A DNA stretch of 64,000 nucleotides from Sabethes cyaneus. Taxonomy: Eukaryota > Arthropoda > Insecta > Diptera > Culicidae. The stretch covers positions 25,096,501-25,160,500 of the forward strand of contig NC_071353.1 of assembly GCF_943734655.1 (NCBI RefSeq). The letters run 5' to 3'. Both the position numbers and the translations under genes were made by a program. Positions 20,482 through 32,284 of the stretch are shown here, one piece after another. The number at the start of each line of letters is the position of its first letter. Within the stretch, counting starts at the first letter, position 1. The notes under the pieces are model-generated. The model saw nothing but the letters and a program-made list of their open reading frames with translations, was not told where the DNA came from and did not search any database.

Positions 20482-22636
20482 GAAATCACGGTTTTCAAAA
20501 TACCGTTATTAAAAAATAAAATAGGACCTTTAAACGGAAAATGCCAGTTGGTTTGTATTGCCATCCTACATCCCTGAACCAATTTTTAAAAAAATCGATC
20601 GACGAATTTTTGAGTTACGTCCTTTTGAAGTTTTAAAGAGCAGATTGCTCATATAAAGTAAATGAAAATCTTCAATGACACTTCCAAAATGAACGTAAAT
20701 CACAGCCGGTATTGATTTTTTATGCAACATATGCCCATTACCGGTCATTTCAGGAGTTTTACGCTGTATTGGGACTAACCGGAAATGTTCCGAATTAAGT
20801 TATCGCCGTGGGAAATAGCCAGTATCGAACATGAACAAATACTTATCATGCGACACCTCAAATTACGCCAGAATTTAAAAACTAGATCACTGACAGTCAG
20901 ATCAACGACCTAGCGCAACGTTGGTTACATCTGGAGAAGTTGCGGGGACTTCCGGGAACACCCAGACCAATGGCCAGTTTTGTCCATAAACAAAAACTTA
21001 TCGTGCGGCACCTTAAATCACACTAGATTTCAATAACTAGATCAATAAAAGTCAAATTTGCTATCTAGGCTCAGGTTTGGTCATATTGGACATGTTTGGG
21101 GGACTCCGGAAAACCCTATGAAATGACCAATTTCGAACATGAGCAAAAACTCATCATTTGACACCTTAAATCACACTAAAATATTTAAAATAAATCCAAG
21201 TAAACCAAATTGAGTACCAAGAACCACAATGGCCAATTCCGAACATGTCTTTATTATCAAAAATGTACCACATTGTGTTATTGAGTTCCCAGGGGTTCCC
21301 GGGGTCTCCCAAATATGTCCAGATACAGTAAACTCTCGGAAAAGTTAATCGATTGGGGAATGGGTCGATTAACTTTTCCGAAATATTAACTTTTCTGAGT
21401 AGTCCTGAAAATCATTAAAAATGATAAATACAAAAGCGAAAAATGCACTCCGGGATATGGGATACACATTTTTATGTATTTTGAAATTGTAATGAAAAGA
21501 AATATGTTGCAAGATCGTTATGAAATAATACTTAGTTCCTTTCAGTAAGTTTAAAATAGTTTTGTTACACTAGTTTACTTTTGGTTTTTTTCGTATAGTC
21601 TGCGACTACGTTTTGATAATGTTCGCGCTTATTTTTAGTTTCTTGCTGTTCCTTCTTTTGCATTTAAAATTCAATCTGAGTTTGCGCTTTTCCAGTATGT
21701 TATCAATAATCCTGAAGTAACTATGCGTAACTAGCAAATAGTTCAATACGCTATTGTTGCAACTATCCGGTACAAGAGTTTAATTTAATTCCAATTATGT
21801 TGCGACTCTGTATGACTCAGTATGACTGTGGAAAGGCGACAATAAACCGAAAAATGAGAAATAAAGATAGAAGGTAAACACACGTGTGTGTACGAACGCT
21901 TGGACAACCAATAAATTCAAACTCTCAGAAAAGTTAAGGTAAAAATTAACTTTTTAGAGCGTTGCATGAGAGCTGATATTCGTTTAACTTTTCTGAACAA
22001 TTAACTTTTTAGAGAGTTAACTTTTCCGAGAGTCTACTGTATGACCAAATCTAATCCTAGATAGCAGATTTGGCTTCCATTGATCTAGTTATTGAATTCT
22101 AGTGTCATTTAAGGTGTCACACGACAGGTTTTTGTCCACGGACGAAATTAGCCACTTGTCTGGGTGTTCTCGGAAGTCCCCGGAACTTGTCCAGATATAA
22201 CCAACGTGGTGCTAGGTAGTTGATCTGACTGTCAGTGATCTAGTTTTTAAATTCTCGCGTAATTTGAGGTGCCGCATGATAAGTATTTGTTCATGTTCGA
22301 TACTGGCTATTTCCCACAGCGACAACTTAATCCGGAACATTTCCGGTTAGTCCCAATATAGCGTAAAACTCCTAAAACGGTCGGCAATGGGCATATGTTG
22401 CATAAAAAATCAACACCGCCTGTGATTTACGTTCATTTTAGAAGTGTCACTGAAGATTTTTATTTACTTTATATGAGCAATCGCCCTTTAAAACTTCAAA
22501 AGGGCGTAACTCAAAAATTCGTCGATAGCTTTTTTTAAAAATTGGTACAGGGATGTAGGATGGCAATACAAACCAACTGACATTTTCCATTTAAATGGCC
22601 AATTTTATTTTTGAATAACGGTATTTTGAACACCGT
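20482..22636. mobile_element. Large foldback with tandem subrepeats in its arms
   Basis: The left arm 20482-21090 and right arm 22042-22636 are inverted over about 600 bp. The ends read CACGGTTTTCAAAATACCGT and its complement. Each arm is built from a 330-bp outer part plus units of about 155 bp (three left, two right) carrying GAACATGARCAAA, TAACTAGATCA and CCCGGAA-like phrases. A pogo-like MITE (21326-22039) interrupts one unit. No protein is recognised. Confidence 0.8.
21324..22041. mobile_element. pogo/Tigger-like MITE, TA target site
   Basis: The element (21326-22039) is flanked by TA (21324-21325 and 22040-22041). The left TIR CAGTAAACTCTCGGAAAAGT is matched inverted by the right end (CAGTAGACTCTCGGAAAAGT). 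CAGT-starting TIRs with TA duplication are typical of pogo elements. The GTTAACTTTTCYGA motif is repeated in both subtermini. The 714-bp interior lacks a transposase. Removing it rejoins the host foldback unit (TGTCCAGATATGACC). Confidence 0.75.
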
Positions 22637-22809
22637 GGAAATGAGTAAAAACATGTACAAAAAATTATTTATTTGCAAAAATTTGAATTTCTAAGCCCGC
22701 AGCACAGTCAAGCCATTTTAACATAACAATTTTTTGATGTTTTAAAAATACATATATGTATATGTAAATAGTGTTTGATGTTGAAGTAAGATTTTAGTCT
22801 CAACAAATG

Positions 22810-22950
22810 CTGCATGTAATATGATGTACATAAAGAATCGTACTTTTACATGCGTGGATACATGCTTCTATCATTACAAAGAGACTTACGTAGTCCTGCG
22901 TCACCTATGCGGTCGTGTCTTGTACACAACCCCTCTGATTTTTGTTTTCA
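22810..22950 (-). repeat. Right inverted end of the 7.9 kb composite block
   Basis: Reverse complement of 15004-15130, including ACGTAGTCCTGCGTCACC and GTGTCTTGTACACAACCCC. A few bases differ (four-base TATA insertion in the left copy). Confidence 0.7.
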
Positions 22951-22956
22951 AGATGC

Positions 22957-23045
22957 AATTTTTTAAGAAATAAGACTGCAATGGAGACGCACGGTGTTTT
23001 GTTTTTACCTGAAAGAAAACAGATATTTTGGAGCAAAACAACATA
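22957..23045 (-). repeat. Inverted copy of 28640-28755
   Basis: AATGGAGACGCACGGTGTTT and TACCTGAAAGAAAAC are the reverse complement of the sequence near 28640-28760. That copy has about 27 extra bases. Confidence 0.6.
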
Positions 23046-23239
23046 CGTCTTCAGGAATTGAATCAAATTCAGAAAAGGCACGACTGAGTGTCTCTTGTAT
23101 GGCCTCAATTGCTTCCAAAGTCTACGCACGTCACCGATATTGCAGTTTTGGTGTTGAATATTACTATTACCCTGGAAGATAATCTCGTACAGTATCGATG
23201 CCAAAACACATTAAGAATAAAAAATGTCACGCTGTCATC

Positions 23240-23395
23240 ACATTTTGTCTAGCTTCCCTAGCTACGTCTAGCTACGTATAGTAATGGAAAACGTGGTTCC
23301 TCTATTTACCACCTACAAGGCTTTGCCGGATTTTGAGAGTTGGCTGCCAATTGCGTTGACGACTTGGCCCGTGCTCCGTCATCCACAAACCAGAT
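23240..23395 (+). repeat. 155-bp repeat, inverted partner at 27125-27262
   Basis: TGTCATCACATTTTGTCT, ACCTACAAGGCTT-GCCGG and TGCCAATTGCGTTGACGACT match the reverse complement of the right copy. The pair brackets 23.4-27.1 kb. Confidence 0.75.
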
Positions 23396-23426
23396 GTAGC
23401 TTCCCAAAAAAGTTTGGAAACTAATT

Positions 23427-24755
23427 AAGGGTAAGCGGGGCAAGACCGCCCGCCTAAGCAAAACCACCTGTATAAAAAAAAGTTGTAGCTCAATTTCTAA
23501 TTTATCTGCTTTAAATGAACAATTGATCTATTACCTACATATAAAAAATAAAAACATAAATATCTGTAATGATTTTCTATTTTTTATTGCGATTTGGAAA
23601 CACGTCCAAAAAATAGAGTATGTTTTCCATGCGGGGTGAAACACGCCCACTAACGGGGTAAAACCGCCATAGCCTATAACTTTAACAATATTCAACCGAT
23701 TTGAATGAAACTGGTGGCATTGGATTCATGAATTTATCTAATTTAAACAAATTGAATCAGTTTGCTATCAAACAATACATAGTTCCCCGAGATTCGCAAG
23801 TTCGAAAGAGTGTCCGGCAACCACTCGTATTGGAAGAATATCAGTAATATAGGTACCGACAGTCTTGAAATTGATACCGTGTAGTTTCCTTAGACAACAA
23901 GATGGATCGGGTTAGGCATCCTGGAGTCAGTCTTTAAGGACTAGAGAGGATCTAAGATAAAATATAACAATATGGGTATTAAAGTTCCTGCAATTGATCC
24001 GGTAGGTCATTTTTTGACATTTCAAATTGTTCTGATTGATAAAGCAGATACATATTACTTTTCCATTGCTAAGATAATTTGCTATATTTTCATAAAAAAT
24101 ATGTTTATTCTATGTTATTTGTCCTAATAGGGAGGAATTATTAAAAAAAGCTATATCCGAGAAAACAAGAAAATGTCCATAGCGCCCGCAGGGAAAATTG
24201 GCGATTTAAATTTTTCCAAACAGTCCACCAGCTATAAACTAAGCACATTTATATTGTTTTATGTAAATCTGAGATCCTTTGGTCCAAACTATGCAATTAT
24301 TTTAAAAATCTCCTTATCGCACTAGCATTATACACGACGGTCTTGCGCCGTTCGTTGTGGGCGGTTTTACCCCCAAATGACCGATTTACACATTTCACTA
24401 TTTATTTCAACAAAACTGCATGAACAGTTACCTAATTTAGGTACTGTCGGATGAAGACAGGATCAGAGAAGCGATGTGGGTTGGATTTACTGAAAGTTTT
24501 AACGTTTTGAATAAAATAAACCCTATGTTCTGCGGGAACAAAGTTATAAAAAACGAAACGATTATAACGAAAAATCTATTTTTATTTATTTCTCCGATAG
24601 TTTATACGATATTGCTGTACAAGGTATTGTAAAATATTGCGTACGCATTCAGTAATATGACTGTCATCAACATTTAACACCAATTTGAGCAAGGCCCTGT
24701 AAAACCATGGTGGGCGGTTTTACCCCGGCGGGCGTTGTTACCCCGTTTACCCTTA
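23427..24755. mobile_element. 1.3 kb TIR element, TA target site
   Basis: The element (23429-24753) is flanked by TA. The left TIR AGGGTAAGCGGGGCAAGACC pairs with the right end, read inwards as AGGGTAAACGGGGTAACAAC. Subterminal GGGGTAAAAC/GTTTTACCCC words recur inverted. The interior is AT-rich with no transposase ORF. The architecture parallels 34222-35547. Confidence 0.7.
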
Positions 24756-24779
24756 CCATACCCGTAAATTGAAAACCAT

Positions 24780-27120
24780 TAATTCTGTTTTAAAATTCAA
24801 ACACAAATCGCAATATTCCTCTAGGAAAGTGCTCCGTCTCTCACATGCCCATAATTTCGTTAAGTGATATTATCAACAAGAATTTCGAACTGCCCTTGGC
24901 AAATGCTAATTTCAAAAGCAAAAGCTCTCAACCGAATAACCAAGTGAGATAAATAAGAGATAGAGAGAAAACGATAGCGAAAAAAAAGTTCAAGGCTTCA
25001 ACCTTCCAGTTACGTGACTTCCAACCCAGTGCAACTGGTACTTGAATTTATCGGTATCCATAACTACCGCTTAGCTGTTGTTCTCGGTCCCATCCGTGCT
25101 GCGGTGGTATTGCACGGCCAGGCATACATATAGATACACTGTGTCCCGTCCCGTATCTGTGCGATGCTGCCATCTCTTCCGAAGGCAGGGCAAATATCTC
25201 ATCCACCGCCGGATAACCGGAAGGGCAGTGGAACAGTGCCGCGGGGTGTCGTGATTGTGTCGTTGATAACGATCTCTTCCATAGCGCCATTATGTTTGCC
25301 TACGGGTGCAAAAAGCCAAAGAACACCATAAGCCATAAGCCAGCCAGCCAGCCAGCCAGCCCGGTCCCCGGCACTCTTTGTCTCCTAGAAGTAGGCCCAC
25401 TTGAGAGTGGAAAAAGCAGACAGACGTGGAAAAGCGAACCGAAGTGCCGCTGCGGGGCAATCCTGGCCCCGATGTCAGCCGTATGCAACACAAACAGTTT
25501 TACGGTGCCCGGGATGCTACGGAAAGCAGCATGCAACCATAAATGTGAAGCCAAAGCGCAAATAAATTATCCACACAAGATGAATACGTAATATCTTAAT
25601 CTTCATCATATTATGTGTCTCTTCGCAGGAAGCCCGTTTCCTAGGCAGAAAGGGCAATGGTTTGCATCGAACTAACGACCGGCCAGTCGACCGGCAGCCC
25701 TGGGCGAGCGGGGGTTTGCACATGCTTAAGAGACACTTTCTAATGGGAAGTTTTTTCATACTTCGTTCCATCTATACCTATGCTACGTAATTCATTTCAG
25801 AGCAATACATGCATCATACTTCCCGATCGGGGGAACAGAACAAATACACTTTTTCGCCATCATTTTGGTTTCAAATTTCAGTACCGATTTGTTCAAACAA
25901 CAATCGTTCTGACAGTCAATTGTTTTGATAACAAAATTTAAATTCAACAATACATTAATCAATTCTAACTAAGCATCTCCGTGCCTTCCGTGCGTTAAGA
26001 TCCCTTGACTAGTACTCAAAGTGTTAGCATGAGTTCTATCGCCCATCCGGAAACTGTACTTCCCATCTTGACCTAAGCACTTGAATCTATACAGCTCACA
26101 ACCGGAGGCACATTTCCTACTTAGCCAACCGTCGGCTTCGAGGTTTGACCGGGCGAATCGTGTATCTCACTCTAGCCATCGCAGCGTATGCCGGGCCCAC
26201 CATCGTACGGCAACGATGATGGCAACGAGGACATCGTTTCCCATTCAGGTCCGCGTGAATAGATGAGAAATTGGAACGGGCACTGCTGGCTGGTTGATGC
26301 AAATGTGCTGAAAGAGGGGGCAGCAAGACGGGCGGCTTCCACCCAAACAAGGCGGCACAATGTTTTGAACGACGAGTACAGCAGCGATACGATAGCCGGA
26401 GGCGCCGGGAAGTGTGTTCCAGCACGTTTCTACAATGTAGATGAGGCACCTTCGTCGTTCTTTTTTTCGTTCGTTTTTTTTTCCTCAACCGCGTTTGCTG
26501 CTGTGCTGCTTACAACCAGGACGACGGAAAGGTTGTCGTCGCTGGTTGGTGGAGCCATTTAAATTTTTAAAAGGATTTGCTTGCCCAGGAAGAAGCAAAA
26601 AAAATGAAACGGTACAGCGAACCCGGGCTCACGAGCTGGGACGAATTGACGCTCTCTCATAACCGAGTAAGGCTTGCAGATAAAAATCCTACTCAGCTCT
26701 TCAGCTAGATGGGTACATTCAGATAAGCTTAATGGGCAATGAAATGGGATTTTTTTTGTTTGTTCCTTATCCATTTCCCATGCGGAGAGGACTTTTTCTT
26801 TCACTGGCGGAGGAGGGTGACCCTCTCGAAAGGGTGCGTCGTGTCAGCCAGCGTCAACGAACCCATGCGTGATGACTTACTTTGACAGAACGAACTCATC
26901 GAGCAAGATGTATTTACTAGCAATTGACTGAACCAATTTGTCTGAACCTTTGTTACGCTACAAAAACCTTACGCTAACGATAAACCACACATCCTTTCTA
27001 TGTGATATATCACGTAAACTTCTCTACGGTAAATTACGTGCTTGTTAGTTCATCATTATTGGGAAAACTAATCACAGTTAGGTAGGCACATTTTTGGGTG
27101 GGCGAGTTGCAGTTGGTGTG
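24780..27120. other. Low-repeat island, no gene recognised
   Basis: This is GC-richer sequence not repeated elsewhere in the window, with a (CAGC)n tract at about 25339-25361. Frames up to 123 codons (26488-26117, minus) are basic, lack domains and overlap others on both strands, so none is called. It might be host intronic or intergenic DNA. Confidence 0.4.
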
Positions 27121-27124
27121 TGGA

Positions 27125-27262
27125 TGGCGGTACTTGGGCCAAGTCGTCAACGCAATTGGCAGCTAACTCTTAAAATCCGGCGAAGCCTTGTAGGTGCAAA
27201 ATAGAGTCGCGTTTCCTACTGCTATATGCGGGAAGCCAGACAAAATGTGATGACACCATACA
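27125..27262 (-). repeat. Inverted partner of 23240-23395
   Basis: See the left copy. Similarity runs from the GGATGGCGGTACTTGGGCC side to ACAAAATGTGATGACA. Confidence 0.75.
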
Positions 27263-27269
27263 CCATACA

Positions 27270-27810
27270 CCTGGCCTTGTCCTTCCAATTGTAGAAATGG
27301 GTACGTTAGTTGCACGTCACCTACTTTACGAGAATGCGTAAAAACTCACGCAATCTTCATAGGCGTTCATGTACCCAGTAATATATGATATGAATATATA
27401 AGCGTAAAAATAAAATTAAATGAAGCATATATGGGCAAAAATAGAACCATCTCACCAGCAATCCGTCCAATAAATTATAATTGCGTCATTTGAGTTTCCA
27501 TTTTAATTCTTCATTCTGATATCCATGTGCATTATTTAAACTTGCCACGGCCAAAGGTGGGATTTGATGAGCTAAATTAAAACAAATTATTAGAATAATA
27601 TATCAGGCTTACCTGGCCATGTGGCTCAGCCGTCTGCCCAAAATCGCAGTTTTGAAATCAGGCAGCCGGGAACTGCGTAGCATGGCACCTCCTAGCTTAG
27701 CTACTCAATTGAGCATTACCGGGTGTGGTCGCGTGGAGGCGCTAGGTAGGGGCTTGAGAGCTATATCGGTCGCTTTCTTGTTTACCTTCCCCATTTCATA
27801 CCAACCTGCA
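27270..27810. other. AT-rich spacer, no gene recognised
   Basis: A plus frame of 64 codons at 27619 has no motif. Nothing else is supported. Confidence 0.35.
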
Positions 27811-28579
27811 TAGCATATGGGAATTGACTTAATTGGTTCCAACATGGAATATCTCGTGATCCTGACCGTATAGAAGATTGGTGTCTTCGACAGTGATGTT
27901 CAGTACATCAACGGGTTTTCATTGGATTATATTATTGCGGAATTGTTTCACTACGTGGCGCTAGCGTAATACTCTATACAGGCTATATCTTGCGCTGCTG
28001 ACTACCTAGAAAGATGCGGTCTTCGTGAAGGTTGCTCAAATGACTGCCACATTTAAGATGGCACGGGAAATAGCGCAGAACTGACTCACTACGTGACACT
28101 AGCGTATATGTGATATTCTTATACTAGCTTATACACTAGCGGCACGTAGTGAGTCAGTTCTGCGCTATTTCACATGTCATTTTGAAGGTGGTAGTCATTT
28201 AAGCAACCTTCCCGAAGACCGCATCTTTTTAGATAGTCAGCAGCGCAAGATACAGCCTGTCTAAGCATATCACATACACACAAGCGCCACGTAGTGAGTC
28301 AGTTCTGCGCTAATTTTCATGCAGTCTTAAAGGTGGCAGTCATTTGAACATCCTTCCCCAAGACCGCAACTTTCTAGTCAATCAGCAGCATAAGATACAG
28401 CCTGCACAAAAATATTACATATACGCTAGCGCCACACAGTGAGACAATTCCAAAATACTACAATCCAACGAAAAACCCTCGATCTGCTGAACAATTTTGT
28501 CGAAGACACCAACGTTCTATTCGTTCTAGATCACGAGTTATTCCATGTTGGAACCAATTAAGTCAATTCCCATATGCTA
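27811..28579. mobile_element. Large foldback element
   Basis: The ends TAGCATATGGGAATTGACTT and its reverse complement frame two long inverted arms. The right arm contains an extra copy of a 140-bp module (GCGCCACGTAGTGAGTCAG, TTCTGCGCTA, AAGACCGCA), so that module occurs three times. A half copy lies at 29590-29865. Confidence 0.8.
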
Positions 28580-28850
28580 CGTAGACTCCATTAATACGGT
28601 TTCCATTAACACGGTCCCTATTAGCGTCTTTATTGGGGGATTACTGTAACTGTTTTCTTTCAGTTAAAAACAAAACACCGAGCGTCTCCTTAACATTAGG
28701 TGCGGCTCCATTGCAGCCTTCTTGCTTTAAAACATTGTATCCTAAAAACAAGAGCTATCAACGCAGGTACATTTTAAAAGCATTTTGCTACACAAATTTA
28801 AAATTTACTGTATTAAGGAATTCCACGTTAAATAGGTAAATGACAAAATC
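28580..28850 (+). repeat. ATTAACACGG simple repeat and copy of the 22957 repeat
   Basis: 28588-28625 has CCATTAATACGG and CCATTAACACGG in tandem. 28640-28755 matches 22957-23045 inverted. Confidence 0.5.
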
Positions 28851-29590
28851 TGAACATTTTTGGATGAAACTTTACCTACGTATTTGATAGGAGGAAATAT
28901 CCTCCTTCCACAGATTTTGTCACTATTCAAGCCTCATTTTTAAAAAGAATGGGATTTATTATGACTAAAGGGAAGTCATAGAAAATGGATGTCTAAGTAA
29001 AAACAAAATTTCCCAAAAAATTATTTTATCAGGTTTGAAACAAATTTGAAACAAGAACTCAAAATTAAAATATTTATTTTTTGATTTTTACAATTGATTC
29101 CATCTGATTTGATTTTACAATTTATAGCTTGAATATGCGATAACTCAGCAAGTACAGGTCCAAAAGATTTGCGGTCTTCTGCGAAAACGTGTATTTTGAG
29201 AGCTTCCATAATTGCCTAGAACATACTATTCTTGTAAAATGCAACTAATAAAAGCTAAGTATGAAAAACCAATTTTTAAAAGAAGTTTTATAGAATATGC
29301 CCTATAGTTCAGCACTCGATAAAGATAGAAATTTTATTTCTTCTGCAAAGCTGCTTGTTTTTATAATATTTACAACTTTGCCGAAGAAACTATGTCTATA
29401 TTTTCTAACCGAAAAAAGTTATTTTTTTCTTTTCATTAAGTAAGGGACAGTTTTATATTAAGGGGGATATTTATACGAACATAAGTGCTGAAAACCATAA
29501 ATGATAAAATGAAAACAAGAGACACTAGGAAAAAAGTTCCACTTTTCACCCTTCTGGACTACTGTGGTGCGGTTGAATGTCCTTATTTAT
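28850..29590. other. AT-rich, no recognisable feature
   Basis: No ORF over 62 codons, no TIRs and no internal repeats were noticed. Confidence 0.4.
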
Positions 29591-29865
29591 TGGAACCTAC
29601 GCAGCATATGACTTAGCTGGTTTCAACATGGAATAACTTGTGATCATGACCGTATAGAAGGTTAGTGGCTTCTACAAAGTTGTTCGGTACATCAACGGGT
29701 TTTCATTAAATTATAGTATTTCGGAATTGTCCCACTGCATGGCGCTAGTGTATATATTATATTCTTATATAGGCTGTATCGTGCGTTGCTGACTATCTAG
29801 AATGTTTCGGTCTTCGGGAAACTTAATCAAATGGCTGCCACCTTCAAAATGGAATGGAAAATACG
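29590..29865 (+). repeat. Half copy of the 27.8 kb foldback arm
   Basis: TTTCAACATGGAATAAC through ACATCAACGGGTTTTCATT to GCTGCCACCTTCAAAATGG matches the left arm of 27811-28579. Confidence 0.75.
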
Positions 29866-30680
29866 CATACTTTTTTAAACGAGCGAAAAATGCGTTTTTT
29901 TGGGGTTTCATTTACGCGGAACGTATTTTTCGCGCAAAAATCGACTTGAGTATAGTTTAAACGTCTACTATTACTATTTATGTAAACGTTATTACTTTCC
30001 CTGAAAAAAAACCTATGAAAAAAAAGAAAACAACGAAAAAAATTTCTACATTGATTTCCGGAAATTCTATTGTTTGAATTTCCACTTCTGTCTCGCGTAA
30101 CAAGCGTTAACACCCTATACACTCACTTTTCGAGTTCTTCACACTGAAGAGCTTACAGACGACCCATTTAAAACAAAAAAAATTAACTTATATCGCGCAA
30201 ACTTTCCCACCATTTTTTAAGCTAATTTCTAGGGGGGCGGGCGGTTAGTGACAAAAACAAAAAAATAATTTGCAACGGTCTTATAAAATATTGAAAATTT
30301 TAATGTGTTGTACACGACTGCTCATAACTTTCAAATTAAACGTCCAATCAAAAAACAATTCATTGGTGATATATCTTTTAAATAAGACTAATAGATAGAA
30401 ATAGAAATAGAAATAGGCGACTAAAAATAAACTGCGGACACATACATACATACACATAGAGACATATGAGCAATATTGCACAATTTGTCGAACCCTATCG
30501 ATTGCTATAGGATACTTGATCCTCCGGGCCTTGGATAAGTTTCGTGTTTTTCGACCTATTTCTAAGCCTTTGTTGTAGTATAACAAAGGTAAAACATATT
30601 ATTTTAAAAATCGTCGTAGAAAAAGGCTTGAGTGTATTATTGCATCCTGATGTCCCTATCGCAATGACGCTTGCACCAGA
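29866..30680. other. AT-rich region with small simple repeats
   Basis: It holds GCGTTTTTT/ACGTATTTTTCGCG words (29870-29940), an (AGAAAT)n tract at about 30388-30415 and an ACAT repeat at about 30440-30460. No gene is seen. Confidence 0.4.
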
Positions 30681-31640
30681 TCACGTGCCTTCTGTGTACT
30701 ACCAGACCGTCCGAAGTTTTGCAGGCTAAAATTGCTCGGTTGCGCATAATGTTATCTAGTCGATGGAATATCTTTCCTCACGGAAACGTGGCTGGGAGCA
30801 GGTATCGGTAGCCATGAAATTTCGCCTGACTACTCTATATTCCGTTGTGACGGTAACGAATTGATCAGCAGTTACTTGCGAGGTGGTGGAGTGCTAATTG
30901 CAATTAATGTTGTTAAGATCGACTGAGGTACATATATTATTTAACGGATTTTCGGCTTTTCAGTCAGTTCTATATTGAAAACGGCTTTTTTATACTGCCT
31001 GACGTTTTGGCCTTTGGTTTTGGCCTTTTTCAAAGATAATATGGTTAAAGAAGAAAGCGTAACCATATTACCTTTGAAACAGGCCAAAACCGAAGGCCGA
31101 AACGTCAGGCAGTATGAAAAAACCGTTTTCAATATAGAACTGACTGAAAAGCCGAAAATCCGTAATATGATTGCAATTAATAATTCACTGGAATGTGAAT
31201 CGTAGTCCATCGAACAGCGTCGCTCAATATATCTTGTTACAGCGCTATCACGAGAGCTAGAAAGCTTTTGACACTGTACCACACAATCTCGACATTTAAA
31301 ATACTGAACCACAGCGGATTTCCCATATGGGTCACCGAACGGCTTTACTTGTCCGCCCACAAAGCTCTCATTACAGTAAACTCCGTGCGATCCAAAATAA
31401 TTGACATAACATCTGGTGTACCTCAAGGCAGTGTGGTCGGCCCTCTCATTTTGATTGACAATCTATATCAAAGTCCTGGTAAACCTGGCTTTCATCATCG
31501 AAACATTATTGTTTCGAATTTTTCGAGCGATTGATACCTCTGCCGATTGTGCCGCAAAACAGGACGATATTATTCGTTTGACCTGTCGATAAAATCCGTA
31601 ATAGTGGCTAAATGTATCTCTTGGAAAAAATTGACCTTTG
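30680..31640 (+). mobile_element. LINE relic (Jockey/CR1 group) split by a foldback
   Basis: A plus-strand endonuclease start and a stretch of RT core are visible, with the middle of ORF2 deleted and a foldback inserted in the endonuclease. Decoded blocks are VYYQ-VRS, QAKIARLRIMLSS, LTETWLGAG-like, SPDYSIFRCDGNELISS and RGGGVLIAIN. After the foldback comes INNSLECES, then RT motif A KAFDTVPHN (31260-31286), SGVPQGSVVGPLI (motif B) and a DCAAKQDDIIRLT-like segment. Motif C is not preserved. Multiple frameshifts show it is dead. Confidence 0.7.
30897..31181. mobile_element. Foldback with hammerhead-like remnant, 12-bp TSD
   Basis: An insertion (30909-31169) lies between copies of ATTGCAATTAAT. 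It interrupts a LINE endonuclease reading frame (GVLIAIN), which resumes after the second copy. The arms are inverted and contain GGCC..GGCCGAAACGTCAGG. The CTGANGA box is decayed (TTTGAAA). The outer sequence has ATCGACTGAGG at one end and AAGCCGAAAATCCG at the other, as in the other family members. Confidence 0.75.
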
Positions 31641-31834
31641 CTTGTTTGTGTTAAGGATGGTAACTCGATCTGTTAGGATAGGTATGACACGCCTATTTTC
31701 TATCAAATTTGTTTAAATAGACTGCCTGTAAAATAAAGTAGTATCCTGATTAAAACTATATTTCTAATAATTTTTCTTATAATTCTGAATTTTATTTGGT
31801 GCAGCTCAACAAATGTCTACCACTGTATTAGCCG

Positions 31835-32265
31835 ACACCGAAAATGTAAGCTTTGTTTCCCTTTCTGCTGTAGGATTCGATAGAAATCTCACATCAAGGG
31901 TGTTAGATATGCTAGAACTGCTGATGGTAATCACAAACCTGCCTATCAGGACTGCGTGCGTATGGCAGCTAACCCCCAAATTTGATGCTAATTTGAATTT
32001 ATCGATAACCATATTTATGAGTGATTTTGTGATTTGCTATTGATCTCACATAAGTCAAAAAGTGACGAAATGTTTGACACTCTAGTATTGCTGTAGTTCG
32101 TAGATCGAATCACGCTCACCACATCAATGAGGCAAATCAAAATATAATAGCAATAGTGAAACTCATTTCATTTCACTCGAAACCAATTTAGCAAGGTGTT
32201 TGCCTCCATGTCGCTCGGTAATGACATTTGATTTCACTTGGCAATGAATTATAATTCTCCATTGC
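31835..32265 (+). repeat. 430-bp dispersed repeat, copy 1
   Basis: CGAAAAT..GTTTCCCTTTCTGCTGTAGG through GACTGCGTGCGTATGGCAGC to CGCTTGGCAATGAATTAT-like sequence is repeated in the same orientation at 36018-36450 with about 85% similarity by eye. The short frames in it are not conserved between copies, arguing against coding. Confidence 0.75.
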
Positions 32266-32284
32266 CTTCTGGTTTGTTGTGGGT

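Noticed and set aside
30941..31426. 161-codon minus frame
   Set aside because: It translates the foldback arms (the peptide repeats itself inverted) and antisense LINE RT sequence.
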